Of a stretch of 64,000 nucleotides of DNA, positions 35,479 through 47,532 are shown piece by piece. The stretch's first letter is position 1. The number at the start of each line of letters is the position of its first letter. The translations under genes and the position numbers were made by a program. Source of the DNA: Scalesia atractyloides (Eukaryota; Streptophyta; Magnoliopsida; Asterales; Asteraceae); NCBI GenBank assembly GCA_947069175.1, contig CAMTDV010000017.1, positions 34,543,126 to 34,607,125 on the forward strand, in the 5' to 3' direction. The notes beneath the pieces are model-generated. The model saw only the letters and a list, made by a program, of their open reading frames with translations. It did not search any database and was not told where the DNA came from.

Positions 35479-36839
35479 CAATGAAGTGTGGTGCCGAAGA
35501 GCAACTTTTGTCCAAAGCCGATGGTATGTTATACTATCTCAATCGAGTCTGGATCCCGAATCGTGACAACCTTCGTGACTTCTTGATGAAGGAAGCTCAC
35601 AAATCTCGATATTCCATTCATCCCGTTGCTGACAAGATGTACTAAGACTTACGTACATATTATTGGTGGCCTGGCATGAAGAAAGATATCGTTCTTTACG
35701 TCTCGAAATGTCTCACGTGCTCCAAAGTGAAAGTTGAGCATCAACGTCCCTCTGGTCTACTCGAACAACTAGAAATTCCTGTCTGGAAATGGGAGAGTAT
35801 CGATATGGACTTCATTACTAAACTCCCTCGTAACTTTGGTCACGACAGTATCTGGGTCATCATTGACCGTTTGACGAAACCGCGCACTTTCTCCCCATTC
35901 GTGAAGATTATAAAGTCGAGAAATTGGCTCGTATTTGCGCGGATGAAGTCATCTGTCGTCATGGTATCCCCATTGACATCATCTCGGACCGTGATGGTCG
36001 TTTCACTTCGCGTCTTTGGCAAACCTTCCAAAAAGCTCTCGGTACTCATCTCAATCTTAGTACTGCTTTTCATCCTCAATCCGATGGTCAAACCGAGCGT
36101 ACAATTCAAACTCTGGAAGTTATGCTTCGTTCTTGCGTAATCGATTTTGATGGGATTCACATTTACCATTGGTAGAGTTCTCATACAATAACAGTTATCA
36201 CGCTAGTATCCAAATGGCACCGTTTGAAGCATTATATGGCCGAAAATGTCGATCACATATATGTTGGCATGAGATTGGTGAAGCTCAAATCACTAGTCCC
36301 GAACTCATACAAGAAACAACCGACAAGGTCCTACAAATACGTGATAATCTACTCAAAGCTCGAAGTCGTCAAAAGAGTTACACTGACAAAAGACGCGAAC
36401 CTTTGGAATTCAACGTTGGTGATCAAGTACTTCTCAAGGTATCCCCTTGGAAGGGTGTAGTTCGTTTTGGTAAGAAAGGTAAACTCGAACCTTGCTACGT
36501 AGGTCCTTTCAAAATTCTCGAAAGGATTGGCAAGGTTGCGTATCGACTCGACCTACCTGAAGAACTCAACAACGTTTATCCTGTCTTTCATGTTTCAAAT
36601 CTCAAGAAGTGTCTAGCTGAAGAAGGACTTCAAGTTCTACTTGAAGATCTTCAAATCAATGAAACTTTGCACTTCGTGGAGAAACATGTCGAAATCATGG
36701 ACCGAGGAGTCAAGCAAGGCACAGTCGAATTCCTATCGTTAAGGTTCGATGGGAAGGAAAACGTGGCACTGAGTTTACTTGGGAACTCGAAAGTGATATG
36801 AAGACTAAGTATCCGCACCTGTTCGTTGCATCTTCCTAA
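35479..36839 (+). pseudogene. Gypsy integrase fragment, frameshifted
   Basis: The segment starts abruptly at MKCGAEEQLLSKADGMLYYL and then reads NRVWIPNRDNLRDFLMKEAH. The zinc-finger and core parts of integrase follow: WWPGMKKDIVLYVSKCLTCS, HQRPSGLLEQLEIPVWKWES, DFITKLPRNFGHDSIWVIID, IDIISDRDGRFTSRLWQTFQ, FHPQSDGQTERTIQTLE. The C-terminal part is MAPFEALYGRKCRS and GPFKILERIGKVAYRLDLPE. The frame changes at about 35880, 36140-36170 and 36700, and there is a stop at 35643. The true end is HLFVASS and a stop at 36837-36839. RT, RNase H and gag are missing, because the 5' side ends at the TIR element boundary. Confidence 0.9.
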
Positions 36840-36873
36840 ATTTCGGGACGAAATTTCCTAAAGGATGAGAGAC

Positions 36874-39243
36874 TGTAACGCCCTGCTTTTCACACTTTCT
36901 ATATTTAGCAAGTGTTGTTGTACTTTCCAATTTGGGAAACTTTCTATTTTCGGAAACCTTGTACTTGTATCATCTTTCAATATCAACTTTGTAATCCGAG
37001 ACCTTGATCATAATGAAATTCATATTTTATACACACTTGTTTTATTTGCAATTTAATCAACTTTTATACGCAATTGATACTTATTATACGTGCATACATT
37101 CGTACATGCATTCGCGATATTCAATTTATACTTACACACATTTATTATAATCGAAAACATATTAAATATCAAAGATTATGCATAAAATGATGAATTATAG
37201 GAAGTTTGGGGGCCAAAATGAAAGAAATCAAACGGAAAACGGAAAACAGGGGCGTCGCCGCACGCGTAGCCTAACCCCCTTGGGGCTACGCGCTACACCA
37301 AGGCCCCCGATCCGCAGAATGTTTGTTTCAGCTGCGGGATTGGGCAGTTTTGTGTGTTTTGTTAAGTTTGTTTTGTGCTTCTTGCATTTAATACTCAACT
37401 ACACTCAACCCTAATCATACCCGATAAAAACCAAGCCTCCTCCACACTTCTTCCACTTTCCTACTCCCTCAAACACTCTCAAACAACTCCATATTTAGCT
37501 GGAAATTAGTAACTTGGCAGATTCATCATTAGTTGCTAAAGTGAGCATAAGTTCACTTCTACCTCTTTTTTTGCATTAGTTCTTCTTTCTTAACACTTGG
37601 AACAACCTTGGGTATGTTTTCATAGGTTTTCCATGGAAAACCAAAGCTGGAACATCACCATAAAAGGCTCCAAAGTGCCATAAACTTTCTGTTTTTAATG
37701 TAAACTTTGTTAAACTACTTGAACTTGAGGTAACTCATACACATTCCTATGTCCTAATGCTCATAATCAAATGTATAGTTAGTTGGGCTTAAAAAAAGGG
37801 TGTGACATCTAAATCTAGAGGTTTAAACCTCACAAACTTTCTGTTTTGATAGAGTTTCTAACTCACAAGTGATGAACAAGTCTTGTACTTGAAGTTGTGT
37901 GATTATTGGATAGCTTGGGCTATCCTAACTACAAATCCACGCATCACTTGATGTTTTCCTAGATTAGTTGTAACCATTTCTTTCCTTAATGTATGTTCAT
38001 GACCTTTCTTGTCGCCTATGGCAACATGTGTGGTGGTGAAACCTAAAGAGGTCCCTTAAATGGATGGTTTGATCCTCCTACCTCATGCTTGACTTACATG
38101 AATTTATAGAGGTCTTAAATGGATGGTTTATTCCTCCTACCTCCTACTTGACTTATATTTATATTATAATTTATATAAAGTACCTAAAACCGAACCCTTG
38201 ATGTTAACCAAATAGCTATTCGTCAAGTTATTAAGTTCAATCACCGAAGTGTTTAGTTCCTCATTATGACTCTAATAGGTGTTACACCTATGAAATCATG
38301 CTAACCCTTATGGGTTCCCAGAGTGTCAAAAACGAGTGCTAGACCTAGGTGACTACTTTCTTATATGTATACTTTGTCATACTTTACATTCCAACTTCCA
38401 AGTTCTCCATTATCATCCCAATGCTCACACACCTTCGTTTACCCCATGTAGGGTAATCTCGGTGTTCCATCTCCAAACTCTTCAACCTTCACGGGATAAC
38501 AAAGGAAAAGCTTTGCAAAACCGTGAGTATACTCGAATCCTATTTTCCATTTTAAACACTTTGGGTGCAACATGTATAAATCACAAATCACTATAAAACT
38601 TGTTTACACAATTTACTCTATCCATTATTAACATGATACTTATACATATTCTTGATTATCGCATGCTACGTTAGACTTGTGTTATATGCTTATTAACTTT
38701 GCTAGCCTACCTTAACAAATATAACGCTATAGGAGTAACGCATCGCCCGTAAACTTGTGGTATTGTTAAGTAAACTATATTACACCATTTTCGTTTCGAT
38801 GATTTGGGTAAACATGATTGCGTTAGACGTTGGATTGAGATATAAAATCACATATTTAGTATGTTATAACAATTATATGCCATGATTACCATGTTGGATA
38901 TGAGTCAAACTTTATTACTATTATGCTATGTAACAAACTTGTATGCTCGCCAACCTTTTGTTGATATATATTATTTTAATACATGTTGTAGGAAAACTAG
39001 TTGATGTCGTTGAAGAAATCTATTTAGGGTGGTTTAGATACACTCCTAGATTTAATTTATGTATTTTCTTTCATAATGTATTGTCATTGAAACTTGTTGT
39101 ATTTCCACTTCGAACCAATGTATAATCATTTTAGTATGAATGAAATTTTGAGTTATTAAATATTGTCGCAAAGTAGTGTTTTGACGTTTTGAGCAATTTG
39201 TTCGTCTCATCCCGATGTTTCCACCATCGGTTGGGGTGCGACA
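36874..39243 (+). repeat. Gypsy LTR, 2.37 kb
   Basis: It starts TGTAACGCCCTGC after the polypurine run AAAGGATGAGAGAC and ends GGTTGGGGTGCGACA. It is the plus-strand relative of the LARD LTR at 11022-13428; both end in the AACATCGGGATGAGACGAAC/complement block. A TATA-like GATAAAAA lies at 37423-37430. About 130-160 bases upstream is the inverted repeat GCGTAGCC ... GGCTACGC at 37264-37293. No gene is present. Confidence 0.87.
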
Positions 39244-39593
39244 CCTTGTCACATAGACAAGGGAGCGACCCCCTACACACCCTACCTTGACACGATCGGC
39301 TCGTGAAGGATCAAAATGTGGTTGGGGTCATTCGGTAGAGTGGTCGGCTCAATTTAAGTTATTGTTTTAAAGGAAAAAAAACTCTATAAATTGGTTCTTT
39401 GTCAATTTAATTCTCAACGCATCTTTGTCAAATCTTTATACAATATTCATACACTCTTCATCTTTATCAATCATCTTCAATAAACATAAATGCATTGAAC
39501 CAAAATTTTTCAACAATAACTTTGGTTATCCTCGTCAATTTGAAACGACCAAACGAATAACTCTACAATTTTGGCAATTGTAACCTACCCCAA

Positions 39594-42560
39594 ATGAATG
39601 AACCACCACCCACACCCGAAACCATTCCCGAAACACAACCCACACTTGAAAATATACCCGAAACACAACGTGCACCTAATAAACTATTACACAAAAAGAA
39701 ACAAGCTACAACATCCACACCCAAAGGCACTGGACACAAAAGTCAACAATGGAAAAGTATCCTTGACTCAAGCTTGGGTACACGCGTCCGAAGATTAAAG
39801 ATCGATAATTTATTTTCATTTGTTTATTTTATATTTGTTATTAAATTACCCGTTTTGGCAATTTTACGTTTTTGTTTTTTTATTCCTTACAGGGAGAGTC
39901 AAACATCATAAGCTATTTTGAAAACACATTCTCGACAAGTTTCATACCAAACTGAGCCAAGGATAATATCTTATCGACGACATGATATCAGGAAAACGAA
40001 GATTCGTCCAAACGTTGGGAAGTTTGTTAATATCTACAACAAAAAATGGAATAATGGGGAAGTGGTGCAAGTGATGTCACACCCCAACCGATGGCGGAGA
40101 CATCAGGATGTGGCACTAAGCGACGAGATTGCTCGAGAGATTCCATAACGACTATTTCGTGACAACAATTAACTAAATTTCGATTTCACAAATACCAAAC
40201 AAAATTTCCATACAAAATAGTCAAAAATGGAATACAACCGTCTCAAACAATTTAAACAAAAACATTGATGACTTTGGCGGGTATCTAGTATCCTAATCCA
40301 TTTCCAGCATACAATTCATCAACCTGTCACATACGTTAAAATAAATGTCAATACAAACATGTAAATGTGAGTATACAAGTTTAACATAAGTATAGTAATG
40401 AAAGCGTTTCGCAAAACCAGCACGTATAAACGTAGCATGTGAATTATGTAAGCTAATTTAGCATAGATACAAGCTAACCAACAAACCACGTGTGAGTATG
40501 CGCGTCACGTGTTCACCGAAGTGCCCACATACGTAAACAAGTAAAGTAAAGCTTGCCTTAACAACCCCCGAACCTACGTGTGGCGGGTCAACCTATAGTA
40601 CTATCGTGTTAAGGGTGGTAGAGCGAGTCATCAAGCGTAAGCGTAGCACACAACAATTCAGAGTTTCACGTATAACATGCGAGAGCGGTTTGCGTTTAAA
40701 GCGTTTTAAGTGTCGTGTGCTGTGTTTTGTTATAGAGAACATGTGTAACACCCAAAAGTGCGATAAAGCGAAAAGGGGTCAAGTATACTCAAATTGCGTG
40801 CTTAAACAGTTAAACACGAGCTGGATGGAGTGAGGAGAGCGCCAGATTAGCCTGCAAGCGGGAACAGAAGTGCATCAATCTTCCATAGTGCTGAAATGGT
40901 AGAAACGGAGTTTGGTGCGAGGAACAGATTGTTCGTATGAGTGAAGCTTCGCACGAGGGGTGCCTCGTACGAGTTGTGCTTCGTATGAGGGGTGCTTCGT
41001 GGGAGTGACCCTTGTGCGAGCTGTCCTGTTCATGTCCAAAATCAAGTGTTTTTCACGTCTTTTTTCGGAAAATCGAGTATTCGTCCTCCAACCTTAAGCT
41101 ACTGATCAAACCAAGAGCCGGAGAGGTCTTTGGATCAAGGTAGTCTTCTTGTGGGAACTTGGACTGGGTCGTACGAAGCGTGCTTCGTGCGAGCTAGTCC
41201 GGTTCGCACAAGTGATTGTTCTTGCGTCTTCGTGCGTCCGGGACTGAGTTTTCGTCTGAATCAGATGTGACTTCGAGTCCTTTACATGACAATGTTGACA
41301 CCGCTTTGTTCCACTGTTTAGTGAACGAAACATATATCGGATTTGTCCATTTTTGTGTAAAAATCAACTTTAAAACAATTTCCTTAGGATTTAATACCTC
41401 GTGAGTTTGAAATAACAAGATTTCTAACTTGGGGAGCCAAAGCTAATCCCAATATACTCGTTTAAGTGTGAATCCAAGGCAAAAATAGAAAGTTTATGTA
41501 AAAATCAACTTTAAAACAGAAGAAGCTTGGATGAAATCGAAGATAATCTTGTGAAAATCGTTGTGGAAATTGGTGTGGCATTCGTGAAAATCATTGTTAC
41601 TTACTTGGAAAACAGAGAAATGCGGGTTGAGAGTGTTCTATGCGAGTGACAGCAAGAGAGCATGTGTGTGCATAAGTGTGATTTTTATAGGAGAGATGAA
41701 AAGGAGAAGGAGGTGGCCCGTACGAGGGAGTCCTCGTACGAGTGGACACTCGTGCGAGTGAGGGTACTTTGGTGCGAGCCAGATGAGCCTCGTGCGAGCC
41801 AAGCATGCCTCGTACGAGGGAGTGCCTCGTGTGAGGGAGCCTAGTTCGCGTGTCGGGCTGTTTTGTTTGGTGTTTTCGCTTGTATTAGTTAGTTTAAGTA
41901 CGTTAAGCGTTTTAGCGAGACGTTAAGCGTTATGTTGCGTTTAGCGAGCGAGCGAGTATAAAACACATAAAAACATGTATACACATAAACACACAACATA
42001 ACATAACCATCATTAATAACCGCGTTTAGTTTGCGTTGTGACAAGCGTTCGGGTATTAAGCGTTTTAGTTGCGTAACCGAGTGTGATGAAAATGTATTTA
42101 GCATATCGTTAACCCTTTTTACATTGGAATCTCAGAATACAAACAGTTACAAACAAAATAACGGTTAAACGGAGACATTAGAAATGTCGGGTTGTTACAA
42201 GTGACCCAATGAACATCAATTCAAAAGAAGTAACACTTTTCTCAAAGACCGGTTTTGGAAAATTTAGCAAAGTGGGTGGTCGTCCTGTTGACGGGACAAT
42301 GATAAAAAAACGAACAAAAACATCATCTTCAAACAATTGTAGAATGTCCAAAGGCAATTTAGATGTCCGTTGTCATGTTTATTTCAATGTTACCGATGAC
42401 GAGATTGAAACCCAAGATGAACTGATTCTCCTGCCCCAACAACATCCTCAGTCGAAAGTCGAAACCAAATACAAAATCGTTTTGATAAACTATCGTAGGA
42501 GATGACAAACCTCATTGAGTTGAAGAAAGAAAGGACACCAGTGGCATTGAATTTTCTCCC
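39594..42560 (+). pseudogene. NAM-associated/trihelix-like protein, split by solo LTR
   Basis: The start MNEPPPTPETIPETQPTLEN is followed, with frame changes, by SLTQAWVHASED and then, after an intron-like gap ending TTCCTTACAG at about 39892, by weak similarity up to RKTKIRPNVGKFVNIYNKKW near 40040. The coding DNA is cut at 40074 by a solo LTR and resumes at 42205 with DPMNINSKEVTLFSKTGFGK. Another frame downstream reads NQIQNRFDKLS, a stop, EMTNLIELKKER. The order (proline-rich start, AWVHASED-like helix, NRFDKLS/EMTNLIELKK end) resembles the plant NAM-associated C-terminal or trihelix-type proteins that accompany PIF/Harbinger transposons. Family assignment is tentative. It is broken by the LTR and by several frame changes. 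Confidence 0.55.
40075..42199 (-). mobile_element. Solo LTR with perfect 5-bp TSD
   Basis: On the minus strand it starts TGTAACAACCCGACATTTC (42199) and ends GGTTGGGGTGTGACA (40075). The 5-bp duplication AGTGA flanks it on both sides (40070-40074 and 42200-42204). No internal region is present, so this is a solo LTR left by recombination between two LTRs. Minus TATAAAAA is at 41682-41689. Many copies of palindromes around CCTCGTACGAGG and CTCGTGCGAG lie at 41718-41840, and a second set at 40940-41200. No gene is present. Confidence 0.93.
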
Positions 42561-42879
42561 CTCTTGTCCCGTATATCTTTAACCAATCTGACAAAACAAT
42601 GTTCATATAATACCTCCACTCCTTATCAGGTGTTCGACAGGGGTCGACCTTGAACTTGTCAATAAGACGAAACATGAAATTAGGAATAAAGGTATTTTGT
42701 ATCATGTATTGTTTTGTTTCTTTGTATTAATTAAAAAATATCACAATTTTTTTGGGTCATATTTTAAAGTTATTTTAGTATTCAGTTACAAATTAAAATC
42801 AAATACAAGTATTTTGTATCATGTGTTGTCACATCTATGTGACAATGGTGTGACAACATTTTTTTTTCACCTTTCACTC

Positions 42880-43000
42880 TACATAAGACTAAGTGTAGTG
42901 GGCTGGCGCCCCCCTTGCATAGTCAACCCTTTTAGGGCGTTAAAGGGTCGTAAAAGGAGAAGGCGTTAGTGTTGTAATGGGCGTTAGTCTTATATGTGTG
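42880..43000. repeat. Short inverted-repeat (MITE-like) element
   Basis: ACATAAGACTAA at the left faces TTAGTCTTATATGTG at the right across about 100 bases with GGGCGTTA and TGTAGTGGGC words. It could be a small MITE. No target duplication was confirmed. Confidence 0.4.
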
Positions 43001-43002
43001 GG

Positions 43003-43925
43003 TATTGATGTGAAATTAATTTTTCAGCCAATTAACTTTTCCCATGTAGCCATGAGCGCCAACCTACTACACATGATATAACACATAGCGGAACAAAATT
43101 ATTTACTAGGCTCCTATCATAGAGACTAAAATGTCTTGACAGTAAAGTAAATAATAAGGGTAATGCCAAATAAGTGAAATTTCTAGGTAACTTAAGTTTT
43201 AGTACTTTTCATTTAGGTGACTATGCCTTTCTACAAACAACTTTTGATTTATGCCGCTGTTCCTTTCTATAAACAAGTTTGGACCACTCCAATACCAATT
43301 GTTTCAAAATCATTTAGAACCTTTCTAGAAAATTTGGTCCCAATATAACGTTTTAGGTGCGCATTTACATCTTTCCCACTTAAATGTGCATATAGTAAAT
43401 TAACGATTGACTAAAATGTAATAGAATGACATAAACTGCTTCTCTCTTTTTAGGATGTCGCACTGACTTTAGCCCATGTTCCAGCAAGCGCTTGCTGAGC
43501 TCGGCTCTTAGAGGTTTAATATAGTTTTCTTGTGTTTGTTAAAAAAAACTAAAATGTAATGCTCCGAAATATATTATTGGGGGTTGGGGTGGGTGAGGAT
43601 TTGTATCTGTTTGTTAACCTTAAAAAGATCTAAACAAAATTATTTTATATGTTTTCAAAGATTCCAGTATAAATTTAATCAAACACTTTTTGTTTTTTTT
43701 TAACAACAATCAAACAACTCTTATTCAAATTATTTTTTTTAATCGCAAAGTACAAGTTAACTTTTTTCTAAGTACCGATATCGTATTTATTTTCATGTGC
43801 TTTGGTCTTGATATAAGTAGATTTTTTTAACACTATAAGAACCTAATCGTAAACAACTTTTACATGTGTTTGTATTGGTAACTCTATTCCATGCAACATT
43901 GCGGCAAGAACAATTCCACTACTTT
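43003..43925. other. Intergenic DNA, nothing recognised
   Basis: No gene or clear repeat was found in this AT-rich stretch. Confidence 0.45.
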
Positions 43926-43930
43926 CAGAT

Positions 43931-44257
43931 TGGAGGTGCACAAAATAACAGTTAAATAACCGTAACTGGGTATAACTGAAACTATAACCGGTTAATAAAC
44001 GTTTTTAAGAGTTATTAATCATTGGTTATTTTTAACCATTGGCTAGTAACTAGTTAGGTATTTTTTTAGAAATAAACGGTTATTTTTAACAGATGTACGG
44101 AAAATTTTTTTTTAAAGAATAACCGTTTACTTAACGAAATTAATCGATATCTAACCAAACCGGTTAAAATCAATAACCGAACTAACTAAAGCAAAAATAA
44201 AAAAATAACCAACGATTAGGTTAACCAAATCAGTGAAATTAAGCGGTTTGTGCACCT
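43931..44257. repeat. hAT-like MITE upstream of eEF1B-gamma copy 1
   Basis: The ends GAGGTGCACAAA (left) and the inverse GAGGTGCACAAA (right) are perfect 12-bp inverted repeats. The interior holds ATAACCGGTTAAT, AACCGTTTAC and similar palindromic words. No matching 8-bp duplication is seen. It ends about 60 bases before the promoter elements of the gene. Confidence 0.65.
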
Positions 44258-44310
44258 CGACCTCAGATAAAACTTGAAAGTATCCAACATGAAAAACACA
44301 AGAAATGAGG

Positions 44311-44409
44311 TTGGGCCTATAAAAGGCCGGCCCAAGATATCGATTCGGCCCATTGTCTACTAGCGGCACACAAGTGTACAAGTATCTCCCTACTCTACCA
44401 AAACCCTAG
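44311..44409 (+). promoter_or_regulatory. Promoter of eEF1B-gamma copy 1: site II, TATA, telo-box
   Basis: TATAAAA lies at 44318-44324, flanked by TTGGGCCT and GGCCCAAG. A second GGCCCAT is at 44347-44353. AAACCCTAG (telo-box) is at 44401-44409. Site II (TGGGCY) plus telo-box is the known signature of plant translation-machinery promoters. A 5'UTR intron follows (44450-44550). The equivalent region of copy 2 lacks the telo-box as far as I can see. Confidence 0.7.
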
Positions 44410-44586
44410 ATCTGCATTATTGCTGCGGGAGTAAACGCTTCGTATACAGGTAATTAAGGTATATTTCCTTCTATTCAATTATCTTCCTGTATGCTTTTTC
44501 TGCCACTGATTAATCTTCAATCACTGATTTCAATTGTTATCTCACTCTAGATCCATATCAAAAGGCGATCGTTTGTTCCTTAAGCA

Positions 44587-47529
44587 ATGGCGCTGGTAAG
44601 TTCTTCTTTTTAATCTTGTTTAATTTGTAATTCGTGTTGCTGTTTTTGTTGATTCTGTGATGGATGTTTCTGTTGTTATTGAAATTTAATTGATTTATGG
44701 TTCGGATGCGCATCTATACTGTATTGATTATGTTTTAATATAGATATATATAGTTTTGTTTATGATGTGAAGATTTCAGTTGAGATTTATAGTATGTTTG
44801 TGACTAATATTTGAATTGTTTTGCGTAATTGACTGTTTTTTTTTAAAATATTTTTGTAATGATTTTTTTACCCTTGTATCTCAAAATTTGATAAAAGTCA
44901 TTATTATTTTTTAAATTAGCTACTTTTAAGTAATGAACGTTTAAAATTGATGTAAGCTTAAGCAACCTGTCACTTCTTAGCATGGCTATGTGTGTGTATT
45001 ATTGTAATATTTTGGGATTTACTAAGTTTGATATTTCTATATGAATCTTATGTTTTTTAAAGAAATTTTTTATGACATTTACGTCTAATCATTTTATTAA
45101 ATCTGTTTCATTCTTAGTATTATTCAGTTCTGGGTTTGTAATGATTTTTAAAGGCAAAGACTTTTTTAAACTAGTTTATTGCTAATAGTGGCAGTTCAAT
45201 TTCTTATAGCTTCTAGCTGCTAACTCAAGTCATTTGTGTGTCTTAAAAAAGTTTCACTCGAGGTGATATGTTCTAAGTTGGCTATAATTGTAATTAATAT
45301 GAAAAAAGTCAGTTCTAGGGAAATGCAAAACATAATAACGATCAGGGCCGAGCAAGATTCGGGTTGATGGAGTAACCTAAATACCCGAGTCCGGAGCGAT
45401 AAAATATGTTCAGATCGGTTCTCGGTCTTAATTTTAGTGGTGAGACCGGGCTAGGTTTGAGTGATTATATACTTTTGCATGTTGTGTAGTTCTTGTATTT
45501 CAATGAGCCTAGTATTATCTTTCTGGTATATCTAGTGCCCCAAAGATAATATGTGCTGCCTCTTAACGCTTTGACTTTATTTTGTATCACAATATACACA
45601 CACGTATATTGTTTCACATTATTTCTTAGCTTTTGATTTATAGAGACCAAAATGTGATGCTTGAGATCATTTGGTTGCTAAACCTTTTGTCAGTTAGTTT
45701 GATGGTCTATGTGATTTGGTTGCAGATTTTTCACACTCCCTCAAAAAATAAGAACGTGAACAAGGCCCTAATTGCTGCAGAATATGTTGGTGTTGAAATC
45801 AAAATGGCTGAAAATTTTCAGATGGGTGTTTCAAACAAGACTCCTGAGTTTCTTAAGATGAACCCTATTGGAAAGGTATTTTTTAGTTTTACACAACTTC
45901 ATTAAGATTATTACTGTCTTATGATTTTTTATTGATGTAGATTCCTGTTCTCGAGACTCCTGAGGGCCTTTGTTTGAGAGTAACGCTATTGCTCGCTATG
46001 GTAAGCGATAATTATATTTGAACTAGTTTTGATGGTTTTGTATAGTGGCTCTCATGTTTTATATTTTTTTGCTGCAGTTGCTCATGGAAGTTCTCTCTTC
46101 GGGTCTTCCAAGATAGAATATGTTAGTTATTTTCCCTTTTTATTTTACTTTTTGTGATACATAGATATTTGTTACATATATCGGAAGCTTACATATATTC
46201 AAATTTATGCACAGGGTCAAATCGAGCAATGGATCGACTTCTCTTCATTTGAGCTTGACGCACATATTAGAGGGTGGTTATATCCAAGATTGGGATATGG
46301 CACCTACATTAAACCCGTTAGTTGCACTTTTTCTTTTTCATATCCTTTATTCTTTTTGTATTGCTGATACGGGTTAAATGATTTATTTGAGTCTATGTTG
46401 TGAAGGCTGAAGAGAGCTCTATTGCTGGCTTGAAGAGAGGGTTCGATGCTTTGAACAAATATCTAGCTTCACACACTTTCTTGGTCGGTGACTGCGTCAC
46501 TTTAGCTGACATCATCACAACATGTAACTTGGTGTTGGCTTTCCAACATTTAACGCCAAAGAGCTTCACATCCGAGTATCCTCATGTGGAGAGGTACTTT
46601 TGGACAATGATTAACCAACCAAATTTCAGCAAGGTGTTTGGTGAGGTCAAGCAAGCAGATGCCGTTGTTCCTATCTCTTCAGCAAAGAAACCTGAGGCGA
46701 AAAAACCCGAGCCCAAGAAAGAAGTTAAGAAAGAGGAGGCACCCAAGCCTGAGGTCAAAGCCGCCGAGGAAGAAGAGGCCCCAAAACCGAAGCCGAAGAA
46801 CCCTCTCGATTTGTTACCTCCGAGTAAGATGGTTTTGGATGACTGGAAGCGGCTTTACTCCAACACTAAGTCTAACTTCCGTGAGGTTGCGATCAAAGGT
46901 ATATGTTTATACTTTTCTTTTAATTTAGAGTAAAATGCCATTTTTGTTTCTTGAGATTTGGCCAGTTTTGGTCGAAAGTTGCAAAACTGGCCAAATCTAA
47001 ACCTTTTGGATCCAGATGCGGAAAAACAAACCTTTGGTCAAAAGTCGCAAAACTGGCCAAATCTCTTGGATGAAAATGACATTTACTCGTTAATTTATTT
47101 ATATTTAATCTTGAATATGAAACTAATGTATTTTTTTGACACTTTTCAGGCTTTTGGGATATGTTTGATCCAGAGGGTTATTCTCTTTGGTTTTGTGATT
47201 ACAAGTACAACGATGAGAACACTGTCTCCTTTGTAACCATGAACAAGGTTGGTGGATTTCTGCAGCGTATGGATCTTGCACGCAAATACGCTTTTGGAAA
47301 GATGTTGATCATTGGAAACGAGCCACCATTCAAGGTGAAGGGTCTGTGGCTATTCCGTGGTCCAGAAATCCCCAAATTTATAATGGACGAGTGTTACGAC
47401 ATGGAACTGTATGAGTGGACTAAAGTTGACCTTTCAGACGAGGCACAAAAGGAGCGAGTGAATCAGATGATCGAGGATCATGAGCCTTTTGAGGGTGAAG
47501 CCCTTTTGGATGCAAAGTGCTTCAAGTGA
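44587..47529 (+). CDS. eEF1B-gamma copy 1, 1-bp deletion in exon 3
   Basis: eEF1B-gamma is the GST-like structural subunit of the nucleotide-exchange complex that recharges eEF1A in the cytosol. Exons (all GT-AG): 44587-44595, 45726-45875, 45941-46000, 46078-46121, 46215-46316, 46406-46898, 47150-47529. The order is a GST N-terminal domain (IAAEYVGVEIKMAENFQMGV, TPEFLKMNPIGK), a GST C-terminal domain (LASHTFLVGDCVTLADIITT, HVERYFWTMINQPNF), a Lys/Glu/Pro linker, and the conserved EF1G domain (NPLDLLPPSKMVLDDWKRLY to EALLDAKCFK). Exon 3 is 60 bp, while copy 2 has 61. The missing base in GAGGGCCTTTG shifts IPVLETPEG away from PLFESNAIARY, so the mature frame is broken there unless this is an assembly error. 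Exon 4 (VAHGSSLFGSSKIEY) is nine bases short compared with the usual family length. Confidence 0.92.
46928..47088. mobile_element. Mutator-like MITE in intron 6
   Basis: The left end GAGTAAAATGCCATTTT faces the inverse right end GAGTAAATGTCATTTTC, and both continue to GAGATTTGGCCAGTTTTG. Eight of nine flanking bases match (TTTAATTTA before, GTTAATTTA after), as expected for a 9-bp Mutator duplication. Copy 2 has no such insert in the same intron. Confidence 0.8.
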
Positions 47530-47532
47530 TCT

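Noticed and set aside
46638..46928. Arg-rich open frame overlapping eEF1B-gamma exon 6
   Set aside because: It is the +1 shadow of the Lys/Glu/Pro linker of eEF1B-gamma; the same shadow occurs in copy 2.
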